From the NCBI GenBank assembly GCA_036346405.1, contig CM070551.1, forward strand, positions 61,522,488 through 61,586,487: DNA of 64,000 nucleotides, written 5' to 3'. Within the stretch, counting starts at the first letter, position 1. The number at the start of each line of letters is the position of its first letter. Position numbers and translations under genes: made by a program. Below, piece by piece: positions 22,872 to 34,254 of the stretch. The stretch is from Phyllostachys edulis. Lineage: Eukaryota; Streptophyta; Magnoliopsida; Poales; Poaceae. Below the pieces are notes generated by a model that was not told the origin of the DNA, ran no database searches, and was given only the letters and a program-made list of their open reading frames with translations.

Positions 22872-24483
22872 TGAAGGGATACGGGTAGGCTACAATAGCA
22901 ATAATTCAAAAATTCTACTACGTAAACCAGGAAGCCAAGCAAGAAGATGATCACAGATCGTTACCACCAAGCGCAGAGCAACGAAAGAAGTGTTGAAGTA
23001 GCCTGGTCCAACGTAGAGCGCGTCGATGCAGTGGTCGTAGTCGACCGTCCAACGTCAAGCACATTGATGCAGTGGTCGTAGTCGATCGTCCAACGTCCTC
23101 GCGAGTCGATCGTCTCCTCCAGCAACCTTTGCACATCACGAGTTGCGAATCGTCCTAGTGCTGATGCTTCGCAACAACACCTCCAAGGTATCCACACATA
23201 CGGGGCAAGAACACCACACGCTGGAGTGCTAGTGCCTGCGGCGTGGTTAAAGAAGGCATGGCTATTAGGATTTTGGGAGTTCTTCAAAAGATTGATTTTC
23301 GCACCCACCCACCATCCCTCTATTTATAGGCATCCATAATGGGTCTTGAACTTGAGGCCCATTAGGAACTCGTGGCCTACAAGAATTCGGATCACCATCC
23401 AAATCAAATCCTAGCACTTTAAGTGTGCGACCCTATAGGTTCATGCGTAATCGGTTGTGACTCAAAAAATCTTTTCCGACCACAAGTCATAAGTGGTACC
23501 TAGCAGGATATAACGATTCTCGAACACACAGAATATATCGGACTGCAATATGATCTACGACCAGGTCTATATCACTAGCGACCAGCTCGTATTGCTATAC
23601 AACCGGTTCATATTTGGTCTCGACCAATTCGTAACTCCTTACGACCAGGTTTTGACCACTTAGTGACCATGTTTGACCAGCCTACGACTAGCTCGTATCT
23701 CGATACGACTAGTCTGTGTCTGATCGAACTGAAAGACCTTCTCATGTATTCTCCCTTTGCCTCACGATATCTGGTTGAACTCCAGGTGAGAAGTTATGTC
23801 ATCCATGGATTGTTCAATACTTTCTCGATCGAGTGTCGGATAACTTCATGTGGTCGAACACTTCGACCACTAGTGGCATGGCCATGCACTTACTTTATCC
23901 AACCACAACGAGGGGCCCAGAGACATCTCTCCTACTATGATAGGAGGGGCAAATCCCATATCTGACCAGTCATATTCCTCCTCATATTTCATAGTATAAC
24001 CGAAAGCTACCTTTATAACTACCCAGTTACGGAGTAGCGTTTGGCAACCCCTAAGAGTACTATTACACATGTAGAAAACCATGATGATCTCAGGTCTAAG
24101 GATTATACATCATCATTGCTTGAGACCAACTAATGACACATGAAATCATAACAATCTCAACAGTGTCTCAAGGTGGGTCAATCCAACCCCATATTCTCTA
24201 ACATGCGTTCACATTATTGATTCGATATCCCTATATCCATGACCGGTGAAACATGATCATCAATCAATACATGTGCTAGTCGATAGAGTCACTAGTGTTT
24301 CGACTAGGGATTCATTTAGAATGACATCATATGAGTTAAAAAGAGTTTCACCAACAAGTCACATACTTGTTAATCTTCATAATCAATGATTCATTCAAGG
24401 AACAGGATAACATATTATCCAATATTATGAACATAATGAAATATAATCATCTCTATGATTGCCTCTAGGGCATATTTCCAACA
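22872..24483 (-). repeat. 3' LTR of a copia retrotransposon (about 1.6 kb)
   Basis: On the minus strand the LTR starts TGTTGGAAATATGCCCTAG at 24,483, the start typical of Angela/BARE-type grass copia elements, directly after a purine tract. A TATA box and the conserved stretch around cctataggttcatg (about 23,430) follow. The end at 22,872 (CCCTTCA) is an estimate. The LTR contains two kinds of short internal repeats: a 47-bp tandem duplication (about 22,995-23,090) and degenerate cgaccag/tcgta units (23,540-23,715). No matching 5' LTR is found to the right of 28,456. Confidence 0.75.
23321..23328 (-). promoter_or_regulatory. Probable TATA box of the copia LTR
   Basis: The minus strand reads CCTATAAATAGAGGG about 1.15 kb into the LTR, a good plant TATA context followed by a GC-richer transcribed leader. 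This is inference from sequence and position. Confidence 0.5.
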
Positions 24484-24494
24484 GTCTCCCACTT
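24484..24494 (-). promoter_or_regulatory. Copia polypurine tract
   Basis: The minus strand reads AAGTGGGAGAC immediately before the LTR start TGTTGG. This is the usual plus-strand primer position and confirms the minus orientation. Confidence 0.8.
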
Positions 24495-24503
24495 GCACTA
24501 GAG

Positions 24504-27500
24504 TCAATCATTTAGGTATCTAATACCGATAGCTCTTGTGTGCACCTCATGCTTTGGCTGTGTGAGAGGCTTTGTTAACGGATCAGCAATACTTAAATCC
24601 GTATGAACTTTGCATATCTTAACATCTCCCCTATCCACCAATTCGCGAATAAGATGATAACACCTAAGTATATGCTTGGACTTGTGATGGGATCTAGGCT
24701 CCTTAGCCTGTGCAATGGCTCCATTGTTGTCACAATAGAGATCCATTGGGCTCGAGGCACTCGGAACCACACCCAACTCAGCAATAAAATTCCTTATCCA
24801 AACACCTTCTTTTGCAGCTTCAGAAGCCGCAATGTACTTGGCCTCCATCGTAGAATCAGCAACCGTCTCTTGCTTGGAACTTTTCTAGATCACTGCTCCT
24901 CCATTCAAAATGAATACAAAACCAGATTGCGAACGATAATCATCTTTGTCAATTTGGAAGCTTGCATCGGTGTAACTATTTACAACGAGCTCTTCGTCAC
25001 CACCATAAACTAGGAATGCATTCTTAGTCCTTCTCAAGTACTTAAGAATGTTTTTCACAGCTGTCTAGTGACCTTCACTAGGATCAGTTTGGTATCTACT
25101 CGTAACACTTAGAGCATATGATACATCTGGTCGAGTACACATCATGGCTTACATGATAGATCCAATAGCTGAAGCATATGGAATACCATTCATACGGTCT
25201 CGCTCATCAGTTGTCGAAGGACACTGACTTTTGCTAAGACTTATGATATATGACATAGGCAAGAACCCTTTCTTGGCATCCTTCATGTTGAACCGAATCA
25301 ACATCTTGTCAATATAAGTACTTTGGCTTAATCCAATTAGCCTTCTTGATCTATCTCTATAGATCTTTATCCCTAAGATATATGCTGCCTCTCCTAGGTC
25401 CATCATGGAAAAACTATTTTTCAATGATAACTTAATGGATTCCAGCATAGGAATGTCATTTCCAATCAATAATATGTCATCCACATATAAGATTAGAATA
25501 ATAAGCATGCTCCCACTAACCTTCATGTAAACACAAGGTTCTTCTTTATTCTTAACGAAACCAAACCTTTTGATCTCCTCATCAAAACGTATATTCCAAC
25601 TCCGAGATGCTTGCTTCAACCCATAAATAGACTTTTGAAGTTTGCATACTTTACTAGCATTCTTTGGATCGACAAAACCTTCAGGTTGTGTCATGTACAC
25701 ATCCTCATCTATGTTTCCATTAAGGAAAGCTGTTTTGACATCCATTTTGCATATCTCATAGTCGAAATATGCAGCAATAGCTAGAATGATCCGTATAGAT
25801 TTAAGCATCGCTACCGGTGAGAAAGTCTCATTGTAGTCAATCCCTTGAACTTGTCGAAACCCTTTTGCGATTAGTTGAGCTTTATGAATGTGAACATTTC
25901 CATCCATGTCAATCTTTTTCTTATAGATCCATTTGCACTCAATGGTTTTAACACCATCAAGTGGATCGACTAGGTTCCAAACCTGATTGTCTCTTATGGA
26001 GTCTATCTCGCATTTCATGGCTCCAAGCCATTTCTCAGAGTCTGGGTCCGTCATCTCTTCCTCATAAGTCTTAGGCTCATCATTATTCAATAATAATATG
26101 CCATGCCCATACCTTATAGGCAATTGACGGGGCCTTTTAGATCTACGTGGGGCTGATGCCTCATCTACAGGTTCAACAATATTTTGTTCATCCTGTAGAG
26201 GTTCAGTACGAGTTGAAACACTTTCAAATGTTTCCCGAATTTCGTCGAGTTGCACCTTTCTCCCACTGACTCCTTTTAAAAGAAACTCTTTCTCTAAAAA
26301 GACATGATTTCGGGCAACAAAAACTTTTCCCTCTTCTTGGTTGTAGAAATAATATCCTTTGGTTTCCCTAGGATATCCTATAAAGAAGCATTTATCTGAC
26401 TTAGGTGTGAGTTTATCAGACATCAAACGTTTAACATAGACATCATATCCCCAAATCTTTAGAAAAGACAAACTAGGACCCTTCTCAGTCAATATCTCAT
26501 ATGGTGTCTTATCTAATGATTTAGATGGTACCCTATTTAAAGTGAAAGCAGCAGTTTCTAAAGCGTAACCCCAAAAAGACAATGGCATATCCGATTGGCT
26601 CATTATTGACCGAACCATGTCCAACAAGGTCCGATTACACCGCTCAGACACCCCATTCCATTATGGAATGCCCGGTGGTGTAAGTTGTGGAACAATTCCA
26701 CATTGTTTCAAATGATCACCAAATTCATGGCTCAAAAATTCACCTCTACGATCAGATCGTAAAGATTTGATTGTCTTGCCAAGTTGATTTTGTACCTCAC
26801 TATGGAACTCCTTGAACTTTTCAAAGGATTCCGACTTGTGCCTCATTAAATAGATATATCCATATCTACTATAGTCATCGGTGAAAGTAATGAAGTACTA
26901 AAAACCACCTCTAGCTGTCGTGCTCATTGGTCCATATACATCAGTATGTATAAGTGCCAGTAAGTCGGACGCCCTCTCATTTCGACTAGTGAAAGGTGTC
27001 ATGGTCATCTTTCTGAGTAGGCAAGATTTGCACGTTTCAAATGATTCTAAATCAAATGAGTTTAGAATTCCATCATCATGTAGCTTCTTCATGCGTTTCT
27101 CACTTATGTGACCCAAACGACAATGACAAATGAATGTGGAATTCATATCATTGGGCCGAAGCCTCTTTGCATTAATATTATAGATGGGTGCATCATCAAG
27201 ATTTAAAATAAACAACCCATTCAAAACATGTGCATAGCCATAAAACATCTCATTCAAAAATATAGAACAACCATTGTTCTCAATAATGAATTTATAACCC
27301 TCTGCCATCAAACACGAGGTAGAGATGATGTTTCTACTTATGGCTAGAACATAATAACAATTATTTAATTCCATAATAAATCCTGAGGGAAAAAGTAATG
27401 GCAAAGTCCCGACAGCTAATGCAACAACCCTTGCTTTATTTCCGACGCAAAGATCCATCTCGCCCCTTGCAATTCTCCTACTCTTTGTTAGACTCTGCAT

Positions 27501-27746
27501 CGAATTGCAAATATGATCAACCGATCCGGTATCAAATACCCAAGAGTTAACAGAAGAGTCAGTAAGAAAAATATCTATAACATTAATACCTAAAGTGGAA
27601 GGTTTAGTTCCACCATTCTTTTTCAGATCAGCCAGGTATTTCTTGTAGTTCCTCTTCCAGTGGCCTGGCTCCTTGCAGTAGAAGCATTCATTCTCTTGAG
27701 TCGGGCCAGACTTAGTCTTGGGCTTAGGCTTGTTAGCTTCGATCAC
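24504..27746 (-). pseudogene. Copia pol: zinc knuckle, protease region, integrase, RT, RNase H
   Basis: Reading from 27,746 down, the order is: zinc knuckle CFYCKEPGHWKRN (last Cys replaced by Asn); a protease region with VFDTGSVDHIC (Asp-Thr-Gly active site); a GAG-pre-integrase HCRLGHISEKRM; an integrase core with HTDVYGP, LRSDRRGEF and SERCNRT (D, D, E present); a reverse transcriptase with ECKWIYKKK and the catalytic LYVDDILLIGND; and an RNase H ending with EAKYIAASEAAKEG and DLSIADPLTKPL. The order integrase before RT defines Ty1/copia. Stops replace coding residues near 26,915, 26,655, 25,148, 25,065 and 24,887, several from TGG to TAG. The element is inactive. Confidence 0.92.
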
Positions 27747-27826
27747 ATCCGAAACTTTAGCCTTGCCCTTTCCTTTGACCCAAGTCTTAGCCTTCTTCTT
27801 GAAGGTTGTACTCTTTTACACTATCA

Positions 27827-28456
27827 TCACATGACTGTTCTTTTCTTAATACTGTCCTCTGCAGTCTTGAGCATCATATGCAGTTCGGTGAGATTCTTGT
27901 CTAAGTCATTCATATGGAAGTTCAGAATGAACTGCCTATGGCTTGCAGGTAGCGAAGCAAGAATCAAATCTGTAGCCAACTCTTGACTAAGTAGAAAACT
28001 AAGTTTTTCCAAGCTCTGTGTGTAACCAACCATTTTGATCACATGTGGGCTCACTGGACTACCCTCAGCTAGCTTACTCCCAAACAACTTTTTTGAGATC
28101 TCATATCTCTCAGTTCTTGCTTGTGTCTCAAACATGCCTTTGAGCGCCACGATCATATCGTAGGCCTATATGTTCTCAAACTACTTCTGAAGGTCTGAGT
28201 TCATGGCAGCAAGCATGAGACAGCCAACATCAAGAGACTTATCATATGCCTTTTTATAGGTGGTTTTAAGAGTAGCAGCAGCATTTTCAGCAGGCACATT
28301 TGGAATTAATTCCTCTAGAACATGTTCCTTTTTATCTTGTCTAAGAACAATTCTTAGGTTGCGGGACCAATCCGTAAAATTTGTTCCATTCAGTTTTTCC
28401 TTATCAAGTATCGAACATAAAGCAAAACTGGATGTAGGTACAACAGTTGGTGCCAT
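27827..28456 (-). pseudogene. Copia gag
   Basis: The minus-strand start at 28,456 reads MAPTVVPTSSFALCSILDKE and continues LNGTNFTDWSRNLRIVL, the usual start of Angela/BARE-like gag proteins. After a stop near 28,180 the same frame resumes at 28,156 with MIVALKGMFETQARTERYE and LFGSKLAEGSPVSPHVIKM, the UBN2-type capsid domain. It runs into a decayed basic stretch before the zinc knuckle at 27,700. Gag forms the cytoplasmic virus-like particle. The internal stop makes this copy non-functional. Confidence 0.9.
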
Positions 28457-29200
28457 GATCTACAATATAAAATATGCCAAACTACGACATATGTTCAAGA
28501 AAAGTAACTTCTATTAAACAATTTAATAAAGATACTCCCACTAAATACCATATCCCTCTTATGACATTTAGTGATTTAAGACCCTCAATCAGTTAATCTA
28601 CTAGTGAGCTTTGGCATCACTGTTAGAAGATTAGTGAAATTGGTAAGCAACCCTTTGCTAATCACATCTCTATATGACTCTTGTTGTTGGGCAGTATCTC
28701 TATGCTCTGGCACCCAACCCTTATGCCCCAAGGTCTATAACTGTTATGATGACCTTGTCAAGTTAAACCAATGCTATGCATGTAAGTGTCCGACACAAAC
28801 TCATCTAGTCAAGAAATATTAATGGCACTTTGCTTTAGCAAGACCTACCATTAAAATATGGGACTTTGGATGGTGCAGCTAATTGGGAGGGCATCAATTT
28901 AACATAATATTATGTGAGGGAATTTTACTTCTACCATGTTAAAAGCACTTAAAGAAATTAAATAACATGCATAGAAATAAATGAACAGGAATATAAAGGC
29001 ATTCACACACAATCAAATTGCATTGTGATATAGTATGACTCTTCCATATAGTGATCTCCATCACCGGGCTTCCTATTCGCCATGTCTCCAAGTGGCCAAT
29101 TCCTCCAAGTACTCCCACTAAGCCATTACTTCTAATAGCATCAGTAATAAATTACATGGAGTGAAGAAACATCACAAGTCAACACGCAGGTCCTTATACA
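28457..29200 (-). other. Copia 5' leader, truncated; 5' LTR missing
   Basis: About 740 bp upstream of gag with no coding potential. It resembles the untranslated leader of grass copia elements. No primer site and no second LTR copy is seen. It ends abruptly at 29,201 where TNP2 transposase sequence starts, so the 5' LTR was lost by deletion or rearrangement. Confidence 0.55.
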
Positions 29201-30548
29201 AATCTCCTTCCTCTAAACACTAGTTAGGCAATAATAAGCTCTTGGCTTCTCCCACTTGCCAGCAGCTAGCTTGTGGATCATATTTAGAGAGGGCCTGTTG
29301 CAAAGCTCTTCTTGATCAAGGCGAGCCTTTACATTGTCCTTCGTCTTATCTAGAATGTCAAAGAATGTGCTAAATATGGCCTCCACAATATTCTTCTCAT
29401 TGTGCATTACATCTATGTTATGGGGAAGAAGGGACTTATGGATGTATGGTAGCCGCCACAAGCTTGGAATGTGAGTCCAATTGTGCTCCTCGCCATATTT
29501 CTTGAACCCATCTCCATCGTCAAGAGGCTTGAGAGCATCTGGCCATGCATGGACCTCCTCACCTGCCAGCTGATGTGGTGGTCCATTGCGGACAGTAGTA
29601 TTGGCCCTAAATCTATTTGTGTCATTTCTGAATTCATGGTCAATTGGAAGGAATTGTCAATGACAATCGAAGAAGAAGTGCTTGCGACCATACTTTAGCC
29701 AACAGCCACGCAACGCCTCCCATGCATGGATGTGTGGTACGCGACCCGCATGGTGAAGTTCTGTTTCGATGCCCGATCATATGTTACTATGCCTTGTTCC
29801 TAAGCATGTAACAATTCATCCACCACGGGCTCCATGAATACACTCATATTCTTCCATGGGTATTCAGGGCCAGGGATTATCCAGGAAAGGGATATATTCT
29901 ATTTCTGCATGCAAACGCCGGGTGGGAGGTTAAGGGGAATGACAAACACATGACAATAGCTGTATAGTGCAGCCCCCATACCGAATGGGTTAAACCCATT
30001 AGTTGCAATTGCAATTCGAACCTTCCGAGGCTCTGTGGAAAACTGTACACAGTCTCGGTCAAATTTCTTCCATGCTTCACCATCAGATGGGTGGACTATC
30101 TTGTCATCATGGTACCGACGACCACACTTGTGCCATATCACTTGTTTGGTAGAAACCTCAGACATATATAACCGTTGGATTCGTGGCACAAATGGTAGAT
30201 AGCGAAGTTTTTTTTTTTGCAATAGGAAGCTGTCTCTTTTGACCATCGCTGGAGTCAACCTCAACATACCTAGACTCACCACACTTATCACAGTGATCTT
30301 TGTCCGGATTCTCATTCCTAAATAACATGCCATGATTTAGACAAACATCTATCTTCTTGTATGACATATTTAGTGCGCTTATCAATTTCTTGGCCTCATA
30401 CAAGTTAGGAGGTAGTTTGTGACCAACTAGGAGAACGGTGCTAAACACGCTTAAGAATGCATCAAAGCAAGCAATGCTTGTGCTGAACTGGGACTTGACA
30501 ACAAGTAGCCATGTGATGGCATCTAGTTGGGACATCTATGTTTGCCCA
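29201..30548 (-). pseudogene. TNP2-type CACTA transposase, second partial copy
   Basis: This 1.35-kb block matches 20,872-22,206 in the same orientation, by eye above 90 percent identity. It includes MSQLDAITWLLVVKSQFSTS, YEAKKLISALNMSYKKID, CDKCGESRYV and, further left, NIDVMHNEKNIVEAIF. It covers only the Transposase_21 part: the N-terminus ends at 30,548, where an LTR begins, and the C-terminal side ends at 29,201 at the copia leader. It carries its own frameshifts. It is either a segmental duplicate of the copy at 20-22.6 kb or a separate element of the same family. Confidence 0.88.
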
Positions 30549-31216
30549 TGTAACATCCTAATTTTCTGAGCTTTAAAAATCTTTTGAATAGTTAGTAGGG
30601 GAAAATTCACCAGTGGGATTTATTTGATTTTAAGTTAAAAGCTTAAACATGGACTTTGGATATAAAAATAATTTAATATGATTAAAGTCAACATCAACTA
30701 TTGTCGAAACTATTTTATTTGGATTCTATGTGCTTGGATATATTTTCTAGAATTTTTCCATGTTCATTTGCTATTTTCTATTGCCATTTGGAATTTCTGC
30801 TACTTTCTAAAATAGAAAACTAATTAATAATCTCATAATAGTGTTTGGGCCGAATTCCTTAAATCTGGTCCATTTCCTTTCCATTCCAGCCCAACTCCTG
30901 TGCAGCCCGCTCTCTCTTCCTCAACCCACGCGCCCTTAGTCTCGCTGCTAGGTGGGCCCGTGCGCGTCGTCATCTCCAACTCGGTTTCTTCTCTGCGAGT
31001 CTATAGCCATGTCCGCCATGGACGTCCTCAAAGCTCCATCCGACAATGCAATCTTTCCTACTAAACTCCTTCTAGAAATCATTCCAAACTCTATCTCCTT
31101 TCCTCCCGCAACTGAATCAGATCAAATGCTATCTCGTATCGTATTTAATCTCTGAAATCGTTCGTGGCCGAAATGAACTCGATTTTGGGGATTCCTTATC
31201 CCGTGCCTTCCTGACC

Positions 31217-31226
31217 CTATAAAAGG
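31217..31226 (+). promoter_or_regulatory. Probable TATA box of the LTR fragment
   Basis: CTATAAAAGGC lies about 670 bp into the LTR, followed by a C-rich leader that starts cacacccaaatcc. This is a typical arrangement for an LTR promoter. Confidence 0.5.
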
Positions 31227-31756
31227 CACCCTGGGTTCGCAATTGCCTCGCACACCCAAATCCTAGCTCAATTCCACCCCAAGAACTCGAGAGCTGCCAC
31301 AATCCAAGCTTTTAGGGTTTTGCTGCCGCCGGTTAAAACTCGAATTGCGCCGCCGTCGACGTCGCCTAGCCATCGTGGTCTACGCTGCCATCTTTCCTGT
31401 CACCAGAGCTTCCTCGCGCACCCAGCCCCGTTATTGGAGCGTCATCGGAGTCCCCGTCCGACAACAACCGCATCCAGTCCGCCGCTTCGTCACTAATTTC
31501 GGCCAACTCCAACAACCTCTTGTGCCAGTACCAGTACCGGTACGTGCGCAATAGCTTGTGTTTACCCAGTGCGTGCATCCGCCGCTGGCGAAGCGCCGCC
31601 ATTTGTCGTTGTCGGATGAACCCGAGTCTTGCCGCCGTCTTGCTGATGTGTCATGCCACCTCATTGGCCACATCTGCTCATGGGCACACGTGTCTTGCCA
31701 CATCAACTCATACCGCCTGCGTGTCTGCTCGGTCAGCCGCGTCCTCAGCACTCGCT

Positions 31757-31985
31757 ATGACCAGTAGTCGTAAGCTTGCTACGACCAGTAGTCATAACCT
31801 TCCTACGACCAGTAGTCGCAACCTTCTACAACCACGTGTTGTCGTAACCTTTTACGACTAGGTGGTCAAAACCTTCTTTCAAGTACGCGTGGTCGAAACC
31901 TTCTTCCGAGTACGTGTGGTCAAAATCTTCGTTCGAGTACGCGTGGTCGAAATCTTCTTCCAAGGATGCGTGGTCGAAAGCTTTG
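31757..31985 (+). repeat. Two adjacent short tandem arrays inside the LTR
   Basis: First come four to five units of about 24 bp built on acgaccagtagtcgtaacct (31,757-31,860). Then come five units of about 25 bp built on gtacgcgtggtcgaaacctt (31,862-31,985). Each first-array unit contains the small palindrome cgac-cagtag-tcg. Confidence 0.8.
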
Positions 31986-32103
31986 AACAATACTGAATGT
32001 ACAGTGTTCGATGAACAGTACTCGAAACTCCTTTTTGAGTTTTTCCTTTATTTTGATCTTCGGAGTGCCATATCTTTTGCATCCGAACTCTGATTGAGTC
32101 CAT

Positions 32104-34254
32104 TCAAATTTCTAAATTCATGTGGGGTAGATGGACAACAAGACACTCAATAGAAGGGAAATGTCTATGGATACGCTCAACAAAAGAGAAATGTCTATGG
32201 ATGTCGTAACCAAGGATTCGCCAGACTGCATCTTGCTCACATATATATCTACAGTCTAGATATTCTTTAACCTCATTTATAGTAGACGTTTCAGGATCAT
32301 AGGGAGCATCCTCACCTCCTGTAAGCCTACAGAGGTATATTTTAGCACAATCTTGACCTTTAGTGATGTATTTAAAGAGGTACTTTAAGATTCCAGTTTT
32401 ATTACACCATTCTACATTTATATGAGCATTGTATTTTTTCAGCAAGAACATGTTATACGGAATGACCCATCTATTGTCCAAGCGGATATTTCCTTTCACA
32501 ACAAACCGACCATTATCAGGTCGTTTATAAAAAGCAAAACCATCTTTATCTATCGTCGATTCTATTCGAAATGACTTAGGGAAAAATTTCGAGCATGATC
32601 CATTTTTCATGCACGGGCAAGAAACATTTAAAGATCCACATGGGTCGTCCATCATGTGTTCGAAAACTAGTGCATATCCTAAAGGATCAGTTCTTGGGTC
32701 GGGTATTTCAGCCTGTATAAACGAATCGATAAGAGTAGACGTTGGTTCAACCGTATCCCTAGTCAACCAAACAATTATGTGAGCATGAGGAAGGCCTCGC
32801 TTTTGGAACTCTATAGCGTGCATCACTATAGAGAGGAGTGAAACAATATGTTAGGACAAAGATGAAAGCACAAAAGATAAGTATATAGGGTGTACACAAT
32901 ATAGTAGACAAAGAAATGAAGAAATTTGATAGAGACATACATGCATCAATAGGTACAAAGGCACTCCCATCCTTAACATCGTCAAGAAGTTCCTCTAGTT
33001 TTATATTGTACACTCTATCAACAATATCAGCTCTATCGATGCTACACTGGTCAGGCTCAAAATGTAAGGCATCATAAATCTCGGGCCATTTTGGGTTGCA
33101 TGTGAAAATAATAAATAAATCAAGCGGACCATACACATGACATAACGCAATTGCATCGTGATAGTTTTGTATCATGTACTGCCTACCACCGGTGTGGCTT
33201 GCAGGTAAGACTATACATTTGCCAACATCGCTGCCATCTATCGATCCACCCGCAACAGCATCAGCTACACCCTGCAAGGTCTCGATTCTAAGGTCAGCTT
33301 GATGGTCAAGTATGTACTGTACTCTACACTCATCAATGCACGCACAAGCATCGACTTTGATTTGCGATGACAATCGGTCACATTTAAGATAAGGATTTGG
33401 TTGATGTTTTCTGTAATGGAAATAGTAACGAAAATAGTATTGTATCGTGATCTTAGAACGTGTTCCTGAATCGCTAGCGTCAACACCAGTGTAGGGAACG
33501 CTGACCTGAAATCTACGCTCCATGTATGGAAACGGTAATAGGTATTGCAGAGCCATGAATGCTGAATGCAAAGGAGATATCCGACGTAAATTTTCGTACT
33601 TATTGTGCACGATAATATCCCGATTATAAGTGTCTAAAGAGAAATCGCCAACAACTAACAAAGCTAGTTCATCGCATGTAGGTAGATTATACTGGACTAG
33701 ATCACCTGATCTAGCACCAACAATTTGGATGCCAACAAAGTCATCACCAGACTAGCGTAGACGATCTCTCGTGTGTCGAAATTGCTTAACCAAAGGGTTG
33801 TGTCCATCAAACATATGTATAAGGGTGGAAACTACGAGAGGATCCAATTGGCCATCGGTATTCTCAAACACATCTAACGCACGGATTCTGTTGTAAACCT
33901 CATTAGCAATGTCGTATACGTAAAGCTGAATAAACTTAGGAGGATTTTCGTCACAGGGGACCAAAGAACCAATACGATGATGTAGTTGTCCACTAATGCT
34001 GAAGACATATGGGCCACCACGTCTATTTATCATACGATCTATGTTGGCACCCATGGAAGTGAAATCAAACAGACAGTTGTATTGGCGTATTTTACGTAAA
34101 AAGCTTTTGCAACAAGCATCACCGTCAAATTTCAGAAGCTCGGCTAGCAAAGGAGGCAGTTGTCTGAAGGTAGGCAACAAAACTTTGCCACATCTGCAGC
34201 AGTCATTGTAAACGAATCTTTGGGCTCTTATGAAAGACTGATTTTTTGATCTCT
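32104..34254 (-). pseudogene. Helitron Rep (HUH) protein, C-terminal helicase missing
   Basis: From right to left the minus strand reads QRFVYNDCCRCGKV, then LLAELLKFDGDACCKSF and RRGGPYVFSISGQLHHRIGS (N-terminal region); DTYNRDIIVHNKYENLRRIS and LFIIFTCNPKWPEI (Helitron_like_N domain); and EFQKRGLPHAHIIVWLTRD with the HUH-type His-Ala-His metal site, followed by KYLFKYITKG of the Rep catalytic core. An intron-like gap lies at about 32,830-32,940 and a stop at about 33,750. The Rep domain ends at VHLPHMN near 32,118 and the PIF1 helicase is absent. Helitrons use Rep and helicase for rolling-circle transposition. This copy cannot be autonomous. Confidence 0.88.

Larger units (their letters stand above)
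30549..32103 (+). repeat. Gypsy-like LTR fragment with promoter
   Basis: The fragment starts TGTAACATCCTAATTTTC directly at the edge of the TNP2 copy. It has a TATA box at 31,217-31,226 (ctataaaaggc) followed by a GC-rich transcribed leader, and later atatcttttgcatccgaactc, a wording common in grass gypsy LTRs. No LTR end is found: near 32,103-32,118 it runs into the Helitron pseudogene. ORFs at 30,952-31,155 and 31,345-31,861 follow composition and are not supported as genes. Confidence 0.6.

Noticed and set aside
23540..23715. Regularly spaced short repeats suggesting a CRISPR-like array
   Set aside because: The units are degenerate, spacers are not uniform, and they lie in a plant copia LTR.
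24603..25013. 136-codon plus-strand frame
   Set aside because: Antisense shadow of the copia RNase H and RT coding region.
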